64,000 bases of DNA from Cellvibrionales bacterium UBA4451 (GTDB lineage Bacteria; Pseudomonadota; Gammaproteobacteria; Pseudomonadales; Porticoccaceae). The notes beneath the pieces were generated by a model. That model searched no databases. It worked only from the letters and a program-made list of their open reading frames with translations, and had not been told where the DNA came from. Numbering within the stretch: position 1 is the first letter of the stretch; each line of letters begins with the position of its first letter. The translations under genes and the position numbers were made by a program. The DNA lies in contig DGPB01000016.1 of NCBI GenBank assembly GCA_002390285.1, positions 124,001-188,000 on the forward strand. Direction: 5' to 3'. Of this stretch, positions 32,623 to 41,817 are shown one piece after another.

Positions 32623-32651
32623 AATATAGTGAACAAGCATCCATGATCCAA
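32623..32651 (-). promoter_or_regulatory. Sigma70-type promoter of the candidate small RNA
   Basis: On the minus strand, TTGGAT (32651-32646), a 17-bp spacer, then TATATT (32628-32623): 4/6 and 5/6 matches to consensus at ideal spacing. The predicted start is near 32616, just before the long hairpin. Confidence 0.6.
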
Positions 32652-32693
32652 ATGTATTAAGATGATGTGTAACATAACCGAAAGGAATGGTTG

Positions 32694-33665
32694 GTGGACG
32701 CCAAACTATTATCAAGAATTGATCTGAATCTGCTGGTGGCACTCCAGATGCTGATAGAGGAGCAAAGTGTTACTCAGGCCGCTGAGCGAATGTTTATTAC
32801 TCAGCCAGCAATGAGTAAGACTCTACAGAGGCTCAGGGAGCTGTTTGATGATCCGCTCTTTATTAGAAGTGGACGAGGGCTGATACCAACGCCAAGGACT
32901 ATTGAGTTGGGGCGACAGCTGCCAATGGTCTTGTCTGGCGTAGAAGACTTAGTGGCGCCGAGCCGATTCGATCCGATGACCTACGAAGGCGAAATTTGCA
33001 TCATGGCGGCGGAGTTTATTGCCATCCAGGTTATACCTACATTGATGGGCAGGCTTATTAAAGAAGCACCCTTTATGACATTAACGCTGACCAGTGAGCC
33101 CCATGAGGACAAACGTGTACTAGAGGATGGCGACCTGGATTTTGCCATTGAAATTGCTCGGCCGTATTGCGATGAATATCACATGACGCCACTGGGTCAT
33201 TTTACCCCAGCTGTGTGGATGAGGGCTGGACATCCGCTTGCAAAAAAGGAAAAGCTGACCCTGAAGGATATGCTTGAATACCCCTTTATTCAGTATTACT
33301 TGCTTCTGTCCGGAGTGGTTTCAGCAGCGGTAGAAACCCGGTTTGATCGTGAGCTAACCAAGCATGGGTTAAAGCGAAAAAAGAGTTTGGTCACTACCCA
33401 GTTGATGACGGCAATGGACGCGTTGTGGCAAACAGATTGTTTGATGATGGCGACTATGCACGACTTGAAAATTGAGGGTGAGACGTATCAGATTGTACGT
33501 AAACCTTATCCTGAAGAGTTGGATTTCGAGAGCACTGTTCCTGTGGTACTGGTGCAGCATGTCAGGACCATTAAGTCCCCAGCCCATCAATGGGTGAAGG
33601 AGCGAATTGTGGGCATCGTCAGGGAGATCCAGGAAAAAGCCAAGGAGGCTGCTCGGTCACGATAG
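32694..33665 (+). CDS. LysR family transcriptional regulator
   Basis: 323 residues. The N-terminal winged helix-turn-helix is canonical (RIDLNLLVALQMLIEEQSVT, QAAERMFITQPAMSKTLQRL, FDDPLFIRSGRGLIPTPR), of the NodD/LeuO-like subgroup; the C-terminal effector domain runs to about residue 300. GTG 32694 lies 7 bases after AAAGGA; TTG 32691 is possible. Its target and inducer are unknown. The 5' region is shared with the divergent small RNA candidate, and it is tail-to-tail with coq7. Confidence 0.88.
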   Translation: MDAKLLSRIDLNLLVALQMLIEEQSVTQAAERMFITQPAMSKTLQRLRELFDDPLFIRSGRGLIPTPRTIELGRQLPMVLSGVEDLVAPSRFDPMTYEGEICIMAAEFIAIQVIPTLMGRLIKEAPFMTLTLTSEPHEDKRVLEDGDLDFAIEIARPYCDEYHMTPLGHFTPAVWMRAGHPLAKKEKLTLKDMLEYPFIQYYLLLSGVVSAAVETRFDRELTKHGLKRKKSLVTTQLMTAMDALWQTDCLMMATMHDLKIEGETYQIVRKPYPEELDFESTVPVVLVQHVRTIKSPAHQWVKERIVGIVREIQEKAKEAARSR

Positions 33666-33666
33666 C

Positions 33667-34311
33667 TTAAATACGGTAGCTGGTTTCGGTCATTGCTTTG
33701 GATAACAGTGTCATCAGGCCTTTGATCGGAGCAGGAAACTTCAGGCCGCCAGCACTTAGGGCCGCATGAGCATGCTTTTCTTCATCTATTAGCATTTGTG
33801 CCACAATAGCGCGGCTTTTCTCATCTTTAGGTGGTAATTTTTTAAGGTGATGTTCCAGGTGTTGGCATACTTGGTTTTCCGTGGCGGAGACAAATCCCAA
33901 GCTAAGCTTGTCGCTGATTAGTCCTGCCGTAGCACCAATACCAAAAGATAGCCCATACCAGAGGGGGTTTAGGACGCTGGAGTGACTTCCAAGTTGCTTG
34001 ACTCGTTCCTGGCACCACGCCAAGTGGTCGATTTCCTCGTTAGCAGCCTGTTCCATTTCACTACGAACCGAGGTTAACTTTGCTGTGAGAGCTTGCCCCT
34101 GATAGAGCGCCTGAGCACAAACTTCTCCGGTATGATTTACCCGCATCAGGCCTGCAGCATGACGCCTTTCTTCATCAGAAAGACTCTGCTCGGGCGCCTC
34201 CTTGGCTGGAGAGCTTCTTTCGTGTGCGGGGGCGTCCACCACCAGTGTGCGCAGAGCATGGTCTACTTGAAGCAGTAGTCCGTCGAGAGGAGAAAGACGT
34301 CGTAAACTCAT
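33667..34311 (-). CDS. coq7: Demethoxyubiquinone hydroxylase
   Basis: Di-iron carboxylate monooxygenase performing the C6 hydroxylation (DMQ to demethylubiquinone) late in ubiquinone synthesis; replaces UbiF in organisms such as Pseudomonas. 214 residues. Iron ligands: MRVNHTGEVCAQ, ANEEIDHLAWC and the C-terminal IDEEKHAHAA. ATG 34311 (MSLRRLSPLDGLL) is chosen by alignment; the frame extends 24 codons further upstream without homology and would overlap the MBL gene's promoter region. Confidence 0.92.
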   Translation of the reverse strand: MSLRRLSPLDGLLLQVDHALRTLVVDAPAHERSSPAKEAPEQSLSDEERRHAAGLMRVNHTGEVCAQALYQGQALTAKLTSVRSEMEQAANEEIDHLAWCQERVKQLGSHSSVLNPLWYGLSFGIGATAGLISDKLSLGFVSATENQVCQHLEHHLKKLPPKDEKSRAIVAQMLIDEEKHAHAALSAGGLKFPAPIKGLMTLLSKAMTETSYRI

Positions 34312-34383
34312 GAATTTAACCGCGGGACTGTTTAACCGATGCTTATTGTAGCAAAATCGACGGTCGTTTTGTGTGGAGGCCAA

Positions 34384-35328
34384 ATGAAAATTAATCCTGT
34401 AGAAGACCTAGGTTATGGTGTGTATTGTATTGATGCTCGATATATCAGCCATGGTGTGGCTTGCTGCTACCTAATGGTAGAAGGTGGCGAGGTTGCCATT
34501 ATAGAAACAGGAACAGCTCATACGGCAGATGGTATTGCTGACGCGCTAGCCTATTTAAAGCTGCCCAGTGAGGCTGTTCGTTATATTATTCCAACCCATG
34601 TACATCTGGATCACGCCGGTGGTGCTGGTGTACTTATGCAGCGATATCCCGAAGCTCAGTTAGTCATACATCCCCGGGGTGCTCGACATATGATTAACCC
34701 TACTCAATTGATTGTGAGTTCGAAAGCCGTGTATGGCGAGGAAAAATTTGCACAATTATATGGCGAAATTATTCCGGTTTTAGAAGAGCGGGTGCTTGTG
34801 GTTGAGGATGGAGAAAAGCTTAATTTGGGTGGGCGAGTATTAGAGTTTCGTCATACCCCAGGACATGCAGAGCACCATTTTTGTATTTGGGATGCCCAGA
34901 GTCAAGGATGGTTTACGGGTGATACCTTTGGAATTTCTTATCGGGAGATGGTGATGGGGGATGACCGATTTATTATACCTACCACATCGCCAGTACAGTT
35001 CGACCCGGACAAGTTGCTAGGTTCGATTGATCTAATGATGAGTAGACAGCCCCAGAGAATGTATCTGACTCACTACAGCGTAGTTGATAAACCAGAAAAG
35101 CTGTCATTATTGCTCTGTGCTCAAATTGAAGACTATCGACAGATTGCTCTTTCTCTGAAAAATGAGCCAGAGCGAGAACAAAAAATTGTTCGTGAGCTTA
35201 GGGGAATGACATTGGCGCGCATTAAGGCTATACAGCCTGACGCAAAGTTACAGGCCTTGGATAAAGTACTGGCCTTGGATTTTCAGCTCAATGCCCAAGG
35301 AATAGATGTTTGGCTTTCTAGGCAGTAG
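34384..35328 (+). CDS. Metallo-beta-lactamase fold hydrolase
   Basis: 314 residues with the MBL signature THVHLDHAGG (HxHxDH), a further His in RHTPGHAEHHFC, the bridging Asp in WFTGDTFGISY and the last His in YLTHYS. The set of ligands is complete, so it should bind two metals. GGAGG lies 5 bases before ATG 34384. The substrate is not evident; glyoxalase II-like thioester hydrolysis is one option in the family. Single gene, divergent from coq7 and convergent with purD. Confidence 0.82.
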   Translation: MKINPVEDLGYGVYCIDARYISHGVACCYLMVEGGEVAIIETGTAHTADGIADALAYLKLPSEAVRYIIPTHVHLDHAGGAGVLMQRYPEAQLVIHPRGARHMINPTQLIVSSKAVYGEEKFAQLYGEIIPVLEERVLVVEDGEKLNLGGRVLEFRHTPGHAEHHFCIWDAQSQGWFTGDTFGISYREMVMGDDRFIIPTTSPVQFDPDKLLGSIDLMMSRQPQRMYLTHYSVVDKPEKLSLLLCAQIEDYRQIALSLKNEPEREQKIVRELRGMTLARIKAIQPDAKLQALDKVLALDFQLNAQGIDVWLSRQ

Positions 35329-35391
35329 GCGTCTGCTTTCTCGGCTATGCAGAGGCATATAGTGAGGCACTCAGGAGGCGTTGAGGATTAA

Positions 35392-36681
35392 CTACTTTTC
35401 TCTCGCAGCTGCGCGATACCCAATGTCCGTCCGGTAGTAGACGTTATCCCAGGAGATGCGTTTAGTTAGCTCATAGGCCTGTTGCTGAGCTTCTGTCACT
35501 GTATTGCCAAGACCTACAGCACACAAAACTCTGCCGCCATTGGTGGTGACTTGTCCGTCTATGTCTTTGGTGCCCGCATGAAAAACCTTTTCATTGCTGC
35601 TGTCGGCATTAGCCGTTGGCAGACCTGAAATTACATCACCCTTGTTGTAGCTGGCGGGGTAGCCGCCGGCGGCTAATACCACGCCCAGTGCTGCCCTTGA
35701 ATCCCAGTCAGTGGTGCACTGGTCCAGTTGCTTGTCCAGTGCGGCATTACAGAGTGCCACTAGGTCGGACTTCAGGCGCATCATAATCGGTTGGGTTTCG
35801 GGGTCACCAAAACGACAGTTGTATTCGATCACTTTGGGGGTGCCGTCGGCCATAATCATTAACCCGGCATACAGGAAGCCGGTGTAATCATTGCCCTCTG
35901 CTGCCATGCCGCTAACGGTTGGCTCGATCACTTCTTTCATCACACGATTGTGAATTTCAGTTGTTACAACGGGTGCGGGTGAATAAGCGCCCATGCCGCC
36001 AGTATTGGGGCCTTTGTCGCCATTGTCCCGGGCTTTATGATCTTGTGATGTGGCCATGGGCAGGATGTTTTTGCCATCCACAATAACGATAAAGCTGGCT
36101 TCTTCGCCGTCCAAAAACTCTTCGATAACAACGCGATGCCCTGCTTCTCCAAAAGCATTACCCGCCAGCATGTCTTTGACGGCGGTTTCTGCCTCTTCCA
36201 GCGTCGTTGCAACGATGACACCTTTTCCTGCCGCCAAACCATCGGCCTTGACCACAATAGGGGCGCCTTTTTCTTGGAGGTAAGCGAGAGCCGGTTCGAT
36301 TTCAGTAAAGTTTTGGTACTCACCAGTAGGGATATGATGGCGAGCGAGAAAATCCTTAGTGAAGGCTTTGGAGCCTTCCAGTTGTGCGGCGCCTTTGCTG
36401 GGGCCAAAGGCCCGTAGTCCGCGAGCGGCAAAAAAATCCACAATGCCATCAACCAGCGGTTGCTCGGGGCCGACAATAGTCAGGTTGATCTGATTTTTTT
36501 CGGCAAAATCTGCCAATGCGTTAAAGTTACCGGGGTCGATAGATATATTTTCCAGTTTTGGTTCTAGAGCCGTGCCGGCATTTCCCGGAGCCACAAAAAC
36601 GGTTTCAACATCGTTACTTTGAGCAGCTTTCCACGCCAGTGCGTGTTCGCGACCACCTGAGCCTATGACCAGAATCTTCAT
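35392..36681 (-). CDS. purD: Phosphoribosylamine-glycine ligase
   Basis: ATP-grasp enzyme of 429 residues for the second step of purine synthesis (GAR synthetase). Seen: MKILVIGSGGREHALAWK, GPEQPLVDGIVDFF, KADGLAAGKGVIVA, the signature RFGDPETQPIMMRLKSD, and ALGVVLAAGGYP. Follows purH in the same direction after a 125-base gap that contains a hairpin. Confidence 0.96.
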   Translation of the reverse strand: MKILVIGSGGREHALAWKAAQSNDVETVFVAPGNAGTALEPKLENISIDPGNFNALADFAEKNQINLTIVGPEQPLVDGIVDFFAARGLRAFGPSKGAAQLEGSKAFTKDFLARHHIPTGEYQNFTEIEPALAYLQEKGAPIVVKADGLAAGKGVIVATTLEEAETAVKDMLAGNAFGEAGHRVVIEEFLDGEEASFIVIVDGKNILPMATSQDHKARDNGDKGPNTGGMGAYSPAPVVTTEIHNRVMKEVIEPTVSGMAAEGNDYTGFLYAGLMIMADGTPKVIEYNCRFGDPETQPIMMRLKSDLVALCNAALDKQLDQCTTDWDSRAALGVVLAAGGYPASYNKGDVISGLPTANADSSNEKVFHAGTKDIDGQVTTNGGRVLCAVGLGNTVTEAQQQAYELTKRISWDNVYYRTDIGYRAAAREK

Positions 36682-36716
36682 GGATGCGTTTTACCTGTCT
36701 TGCCTGAAAATGAAAA

Positions 36717-36759
36717 CGGCGATTACCCTGAATTAGTGCACGGGATGGTGTAATCGCCG
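36717..36759 (-). terminator. Hairpin between purH and purD
   Basis: Perfect 10-bp arms CGGCGATTAC and GTAATCGCCG with a 23-base loop. On the transcribed (minus) strand TTTTCATTTTC follows the stem, so it resembles a leaky terminator that could lower purD relative to purH, or a leader element of purD. It is not the PurR operator known from enterobacteria. Confidence 0.5.
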
Positions 36760-36806
36760 CAAAAGAACAAAGGGTAAGATTGTGTCGCCCTCGGTCGTTC
36801 TGAGCT

Positions 36807-38384
36807 TTAGTGTCGGAAGTGTCTCATCCCGGTGAACACCATGGTCATACCGTGTTCATCGGCTGCGGCAATAACTTCTTCATCACGAATAGAGCCGCCG
36901 GGCTGGATGATACAGCTAATGCCGACACTTGCAGCATTGTCTATACCGTCACGGAAGGGAAAGAAGGCATCGGATGACATAACTGCCCCCTTAATTTCTA
37001 AGCCGGCATGTTCGGCTTTGATGGCCGCAATTCGTGCAGAGTTGATCCGACTCATCTGGCCGGCACCAACACCAATGGTTTGGTTATTTTTGGTGTAGAC
37101 GATGGCGTTGGATTTCACCATCTTGGCCACTTTCCAGGCAAACAGCATGTCGTCCAATTCAGCGTCGGTAGGTTTGCGCTCGGTGACCACTTTCAGGTCA
37201 TCGGCAGTTACCATGCCTTTGTCGCGGTCTTGAATTAGTAGGCCGCCGTTGACACGTTTGTAGTCAAAACCCTTAGCTTGTACTGATGCATCCCATTCGC
37301 CACATTCCAGGAGGCGTACGTTCTTCTTGGTGCTAACCGCTTCACGGGCAGCATCTGAGATACTTGGCGCGATAATGACTTCGACAAATTGACGATCGCA
37401 GATAGCCGCAGCAGTTTCGGCATCCAGCTCACGGTTAAAGGCAATAATGCCACCGAAGGCTGATTCAGGATCAGTAGCAAAGGCCAGATCGTAAGCGGTC
37501 TTGATGTCAGTGGCGACAGCAACGCCACAGGGGTTGGCGTGTTTCACAATGACACAAGTGGGCTGGTCAAACTGTTTGACGCATTCAAGTGCGGCATCGG
37601 TGTCGGCGATATTGTTGTAAGACAGCTCTTTACCCTGTAGCTGTCTGGCTGTGGCGATACTGGCCTCTGCGGGGTTTTCTTCCACATAGAAAGCAGCATT
37701 CTGGTGAGGGTTTTCACCGTAACGCATTTCCTGAGATTTCAGGTATTGCACGTTATAGGTGTTAGGGAAATTACGTTTTTCATTTGACGTGTCGCGTGCG
37801 CCAAAATGGTTGGCAATCATGCCGTCATAGGCTGCGGTATGTTCAAATGCTTTAACCATCAGGTTGTAGCGGGTTTCATAACCCAATTGTGCATCCTGAT
37901 TTTGCATCTCCTCTAGTACGGAGGTGTAGTCACCCGCATTCACCACAATGGCCACATCTTTGTGGTTTTTTGCTGCTGAGCGAACCATGGTGGGGCCACC
38001 AATATCGATATTTTCGATAGCAGTGGGTAGGTCGCAATTTGGGTCGGCAACGGTGGCGGCGAAGGGGTAAAGATTAACAACAACCATATCGATGCCAAGT
38101 ATGTCGTGCTTGGCCATCACGTCGTCATCAATTCCACGTCGACCAAGTATGCCGCCGTGAACTTTTGGGTGCAGTGTCTTTACTCGGCCATCCATCATTT
38201 CTGGAAAACCTGTGTAGTCGGAGACTTCCCGCACAGTGATACCGTTATCGTTAAGCAGGCGATGGGTGCCACCAGTAGAGAGAAGCTCAACGCCCTGGGC
38301 GCTCAGTCCTCGGGCAAATTCAACAATACCAGTTTTGTCAGATACGCTGATCAGGGCGCGGGAAACTTTACGCAGGTCGCTCAT
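36807..38384 (-). CDS. purH: Bifunctional AICAR transformylase/IMP cyclohydrolase
   Basis: Last two steps of IMP synthesis; 525 residues. N-terminal cyclohydrolase (MGS-like: ALISVSDKTGIVEFARGL, LLSTGGTHRLL, DGRVKTLHPKVHGGIL), C-terminal transformylase (KHANPCGVA with catalytic Lys-His, AFGGIIAFNRELD, SDAFFPFRDGID). GAGGA precedes ATG 38384. It follows fis by 20 bases, so dusB-fis-purH is probably one transcript, as in Pseudomonas. Confidence 0.97.
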   Translation of the reverse strand: MSDLRKVSRALISVSDKTGIVEFARGLSAQGVELLSTGGTHRLLNDNGITVREVSDYTGFPEMMDGRVKTLHPKVHGGILGRRGIDDDVMAKHDILGIDMVVVNLYPFAATVADPNCDLPTAIENIDIGGPTMVRSAAKNHKDVAIVVNAGDYTSVLEEMQNQDAQLGYETRYNLMVKAFEHTAAYDGMIANHFGARDTSNEKRNFPNTYNVQYLKSQEMRYGENPHQNAAFYVEENPAEASIATARQLQGKELSYNNIADTDAALECVKQFDQPTCVIVKHANPCGVAVATDIKTAYDLAFATDPESAFGGIIAFNRELDAETAAAICDRQFVEVIIAPSISDAAREAVSTKKNVRLLECGEWDASVQAKGFDYKRVNGGLLIQDRDKGMVTADDLKVVTERKPTDAELDDMLFAWKVAKMVKSNAIVYTKNNQTIGVGAGQMSRINSARIAAIKAEHAGLEIKGAVMSSDAFFPFRDGIDNAASVGISCIIQPGGSIRDEEVIAAADEHGMTMVFTGMRHFRH

Positions 38385-38404
38385 GGTGTCCTCGTCAGTT
38401 GTTT

Positions 38405-38701
38405 TTAAAGTAAGTCGTATTGTTTTAGTTTCTTGCGCAGCGTGCCTCGGTTGAGTCCCAGCATTTGCGCAGTTTTACTCTGATTGTTGCGTGTGTAGGT
38501 CAGCACGGCCTCCAGAAGGGGGGCTTCCACCTCGCTGAGTACCAGCTGGTAGAGGTCATTGGCGGGTTGGCCGTCCAGATGAAGAAAATATTGTTTTAGG
38601 GCGCTCTCCACACACTGGCGTAGTGACTCATGCTGGTGAGTTATTGTGGATCGTTCGGCGTCCGTCTCTGCCTGTATGGTAAAAGTGTCGATGGCGCTCA
38701 T
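38405..38701 (-). CDS. fis: Nucleoid-associated protein Fis
   Basis: DNA-bending global regulator, 98 residues as in E. coli. The C-terminal helix-turn-helix is LLEAVLTYTRNNQSKTAQML then GLNRGTLRKKLKQYDLL. ATG 38701 overlaps the dusB stop (ATGA), so Fis depends on translational coupling to DusB, as is conserved in gammaproteobacteria. A frame opening 15 bases earlier is ruled out by this arrangement and by alignment. Confidence 0.96.
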   Translation of the reverse strand: MSAIDTFTIQAETDAERSTITHQHESLRQCVESALKQYFLHLDGQPANDLYQLVLSEVEAPLLEAVLTYTRNNQSKTAQMLGLNRGTLRKKLKQYDLL

Positions 38702-39687
38702 GCGGCTTGGTCCCAATTATTTTTTGGCGCTGCAAAAAAATTGTGCAGGCTCTGTTTTTGTTGATAGGGGTCTTCAAGTTGATTGAAATACTGATGAAAC
38801 ATTCTACCGCTTGGCAGGGCGTTAACGTACCAGCCCACATGCTTACGGGCAATCCGTATTCCTAGATATTCGCCATAAAACTGATGGATGGCTTGAATAT
38901 GGTGGCTAACAGTACTGGCCAATTCTTCCCGTGATGGCGGGCTTGGTATCACTCCGTGCTCAAGATAGCCGTTTATTTCTCGGAACAACCAAGGGTTTCC
39001 CTGGGCGCCACGGCCAATCATCACTGCCGCTGCTCCGGTGTAATCTAGTACTTGTTTAGCCTGTTGGGGGGTATGAATGTCGCCATTGGCAAAGACGGGT
39101 AGAGAGATGGCTTCCACTACTGCGGCAATGGTGTCGTACTCGGCGTGGCCAATAAATTTACAGGCACGCGTTCGACCATGGACGGCTAAGGCGCTGATTC
39201 CGGAATCTTCTGCGATCCGTGCAATAGTGACGGCATTTCGGTTTTGGCTGTCCCAGCCAGTACGAATCTTTAGGGTGACCGGAACGTCGACGGCTGCTAC
39301 TACCGCTTTTAGGATATCCTGTACCAGCGATTCGTCCTGAAGCAATGCTGAGCCTGCTGCACGTTTGCACACCTTTTTGGCTGGGCAGCCCATATTGATA
39401 TCGATAATTTCTGCACCCAGTGTCACATTTTGTTGGGCAGCATCAGCCATCATGGCCGGTATACTGCCAGCAATTTGAACAGACCGAGGTGAGGATTCAT
39501 CGCGGTGTATCAGCCTTTGTTGGCTTTTTCGACTTTTCCAGAGGCTTGTGTCAGCGGTAATCATTTCAGAAACAGCTAAGCCCGCACCGAGTTGACGGCA
39601 GAGTTGACGGAAAGGCAAGTCAGTGACGCCGGCCATTGGGGCCAGAATGGTTCTGTTTTCCAATACATGAGCGCCAATTTTTACCAC
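38698..39687 (-). CDS. dusB: tRNA-dihydrouridine synthase B
   Basis: FMN enzyme reducing uridine in the tRNA D-loop; 329 residues. Markers: APMAGVTDLPFRQL, INMGCPAKKVCKRAAGSALL with the catalytic Cys, RTGWD, ALAVHGRTR, ANGDIHTP and GRGAQGNPWLF. The start is GTG 39687 (VVKIGAHVLENRTILAPMAG), aligned with family N-termini and preceded by GAGG; frames opening upstream lack homology. Confidence 0.95.
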   Translation of the reverse strand: MVKIGAHVLENRTILAPMAGVTDLPFRQLCRQLGAGLAVSEMITADTSLWKSRKSQQRLIHRDESSPRSVQIAGSIPAMMADAAQQNVTLGAEIIDINMGCPAKKVCKRAAGSALLQDESLVQDILKAVVAAVDVPVTLKIRTGWDSQNRNAVTIARIAEDSGISALAVHGRTRACKFIGHAEYDTIAAVVEAISLPVFANGDIHTPQQAKQVLDYTGAAAVMIGRGAQGNPWLFREINGYLEHGVIPSPPSREELASTVSHHIQAIHQFYGEYLGIRIARKHVGWYVNALPSGRMFHQYFNQLEDPYQQKQSLHNFFAAPKNNWDQAA

Positions 39688-39766
39688 GGTATAGAGCCTC
39701 AATTGCCTGTTGGTGAGGGTTGAAAATGGGCCGTTATGATACCTGTTGTTGGTGCTGGGAAAAAGT

Positions 39767-40795
39767 TTATTCCGGGATGAACAGCGAGTAGTTAACCGCG
39801 TTTGAACCTGGATCAAGTAGTTTTAGTGTCAGTTTCACCGGCTGGTTGGCGGGCATGATGGTCGCGCCAGTCAGCTCTCCGTGCAGGTATTCATCGGGTC
39901 TGAATTTTCGGCGGGCAACGGAGGCTCCTTGTAAGTCCTCAAAATTGAGCGCTAGTTCGGGAAAAGGCTGGTCAAAGTCAGCTTCATTGATAATCACTGC
40001 ATCTACGATAAGCACGCCGGGTTCATCGGGGTGGCTGTGCACTAATAATTTACTGCTACGTATTTGCGTTGTGTCACTCATGCTAGGTAGTTGGCATGTT
40101 GTGATGTTGCAAAAATGGTTGAGCCAGGGGCGATGTGCTGGGTCGGAGCCGAGAATATCTGCGTGGAAGTATACGTACTGTAAGGCAAGCGCTAGAGCTG
40201 CTAATACTGAGAGCGTTGGCCAGAGAGCCATTTTTAGGCATTGACGCTGGGATAATTCTGGCTCACCTAGCAGAAAACTGGGGGTAGCTGTTTCGTTAGG
40301 TTCAAATAAGCCGGGTTCGGTTTTTATCTGAGGGCGATCAGCTGCGTTATGTGTCGCTGTCGTCAGTAGGTCTTGCTGGATAGGATCTGGTAGAGAGAGG
40401 TCTGTGGAAGCTAAATCTTGAGATGACCCGGTAGAGTTGATGTTGTCTGCTGGCTTCAAATACTCAGGGGGCTCGGGTTCGATATGGGGCTTAATATCAG
40501 TGTGAGCCATCTTGTCGGGTGTAGATTCTTTCTGTTGCTCATCACCTTCTTGCTCATAAGTGTCAAGTACGCTGATATCCATATCGTCGTATATCAACAA
40601 GTCATCACTATCGAGGGAGAGATTTTTTTCAGGAACGTTGTCTTTTTCTGGCTCATTTTCTATCGGATGAGCACGGGCATCAAATATGAGTAGGCAGGTA
40701 CCGCAGCTTACTTGGCCATTAGAGGCTTCAATCTGTGCCGGATTTGCGCGGAAGGATGCCGAGCAACCCGGGCAGCGGGCGATAATCTCAGTCAT
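39767..40795 (-). CDS. DUF3426 zinc-ribbon membrane protein
   Basis: 342 residues. N-terminal MJ0042-type zinc ribbon (CPGCSASF and CGTCLLIF), an acidic, low-complexity middle (about 45-165), a membrane helix at about 178-202 (LWPTLSVLAALALALQYVYF) and a periplasmic DUF3426 domain. The gene sits between prmA and dusB in many gammaproteobacteria, always without known function. Topology suggests a cytoplasmic sensor linked to an outside domain; this is inference. Confidence 0.85.
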   Translation of the reverse strand: MTEIIARCPGCSASFRANPAQIEASNGQVSCGTCLLIFDARAHPIENEPEKDNVPEKNLSLDSDDLLIYDDMDISVLDTYEQEGDEQQKESTPDKMAHTDIKPHIEPEPPEYLKPADNINSTGSSQDLASTDLSLPDPIQQDLLTTATHNAADRPQIKTEPGLFEPNETATPSFLLGEPELSQRQCLKMALWPTLSVLAALALALQYVYFHADILGSDPAHRPWLNHFCNITTCQLPSMSDTTQIRSSKLLVHSHPDEPGVLIVDAVIINEADFDQPFPELALNFEDLQGASVARRKFRPDEYLHGELTGATIMPANQPVKLTLKLLDPGSNAVNYSLFIPE

Positions 40796-40845
40796 GATGT
40801 GCGGGCAGAACCGTTACCTAATTGAGTCTATTCTACTGGGATGCG

Positions 40846-41724
40846 TCAGCGCTTAACAGCGGTCAGTCGTACCCACTGTTCGCTGCTGGCTGGCGGGTCA
40901 AAATCAAACCACGGCTGGTAGCTGTCGATAACCTCCTGGGCTTGGCTCTCGATAATTCCGGATAAACAAAGCCTTCCTCCAGAATTGGTCAGCGAAGCCA
41001 GTTTTGGTGCCAGTGAGACTAATGGGCCAGCCAGTATATTGGCAATCATTATATCGGTTGTTTTTTCTGGTGCCTGGTCGGGTAGGTAAACAGGCGTTCG
41101 GTCTGGTGCGAGCCCATTGCGTTGTGCGTTGTCAGCAGTGGCGCTTAGGGCCTGGGGGTCTATATCTACACAAATAGTAGATGTGGCGCCCAAGAGTAAT
41201 GAGGCAATAGCTAGGATTCCAGATCCACAGCCATAGTCGGTAACGGTTTTGCCGTCTAGGTGTATTCCATCCAACCACTGCAAGCAAAGAAATGTGGTTG
41301 GGTGGGTGCCAGTACCAAAAGCGAGGCCTGGGTCGAGTAGTAAGTTGATGCTCTCTGGTTGAGGTGGGGCTAGCCAGCTGGGGCAAATCCATAGTCGCTC
41401 GCCACACTGGATGGGCTGGTAGTGTTTCATCCATTCCCTCTCCCAGTCTTTATCTTCTAGTAGCTCCCAGCTGTGGTCTGGAAGTGTTTGTCCTAGCTTG
41501 TTTTTCAGAATCTGGTTGGTGGCGTCAGTATTGGTTTCAGCGTCAAATAACCCGGTAATCCGGGTTTGCCCCCACAATGGCGTTTCTCCTAGTGCGGGCT
41601 CCAGTATCGGTTCGTCGGCATTGTCTTCAAAGGTGACTGAGGCGGCACCAACTTCCAGCAACACGTCTTCAATGCGTTGGGCTTGTTCTCGCGAGCTGTT
41701 TATTCTGAGCTGTAGCCAGGGCAT
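40846..41724 (-). CDS. prmA: Ribosomal protein L11 methyltransferase
   Basis: SAM enzyme of 292 residues that trimethylates L11. Seen: MPWLQLRINSSREQA N-terminal substrate domain, LLDPGLAFGTGTHPTT, VTDYGCGSGILAIASLLLGA as SAM motif I, and MIANILAGPLVSLAPKL with the Asn of the NIL motif. AGGAA lies 5 bases before the ATG. Separated from accC by a terminator. Confidence 0.96.
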   Translation of the reverse strand: MPWLQLRINSSREQAQRIEDVLLEVGAASVTFEDNADEPILEPALGETPLWGQTRITGLFDAETNTDATNQILKNKLGQTLPDHSWELLEDKDWEREWMKHYQPIQCGERLWICPSWLAPPQPESINLLLDPGLAFGTGTHPTTFLCLQWLDGIHLDGKTVTDYGCGSGILAIASLLLGATSTICVDIDPQALSATADNAQRNGLAPDRTPVYLPDQAPEKTTDIMIANILAGPLVSLAPKLASLTNSGGRLCLSGIIESQAQEVIDSYQPWFDFDPPASSEQWVRLTAVKR

Positions 41725-41753
41725 TGCGTTTCCTATGAAGAATTTTTATGGAT

Positions 41754-41780
41754 AAAAAGCCCCGGCATGCGGGGCTTTTT
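41754..41780. terminator. Bidirectional-type terminator, accC / prmA
   Basis: AAAAAGCCCCG (41754-41764), loop GCATG, CGGGGCTTTTT (41770-41780). Arms end in T-runs on both strands; on the minus strand it ends the aroQ-accB-accC transcript before prmA. Confidence 0.9.
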
Positions 41781-41817
41781 TTATTGTGCTAGTTGAGCAT
41801 TTAGTGTGTGGTTGTTT

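Noticed and set aside
32369..32690. Possible mobile element remnant in this AT-rich gap
   Set aside because: No transposase fragment, terminal repeats or target duplication; the inverted repeat belongs to a promoter-hairpin-terminator unit.
32521..32742. 73-codon minus-strand frame over the LysR start region
   Set aside because: No ribosome binding site, begins inside the LysR gene, no recognisable motif; the same stretch is better explained by a structured small RNA.
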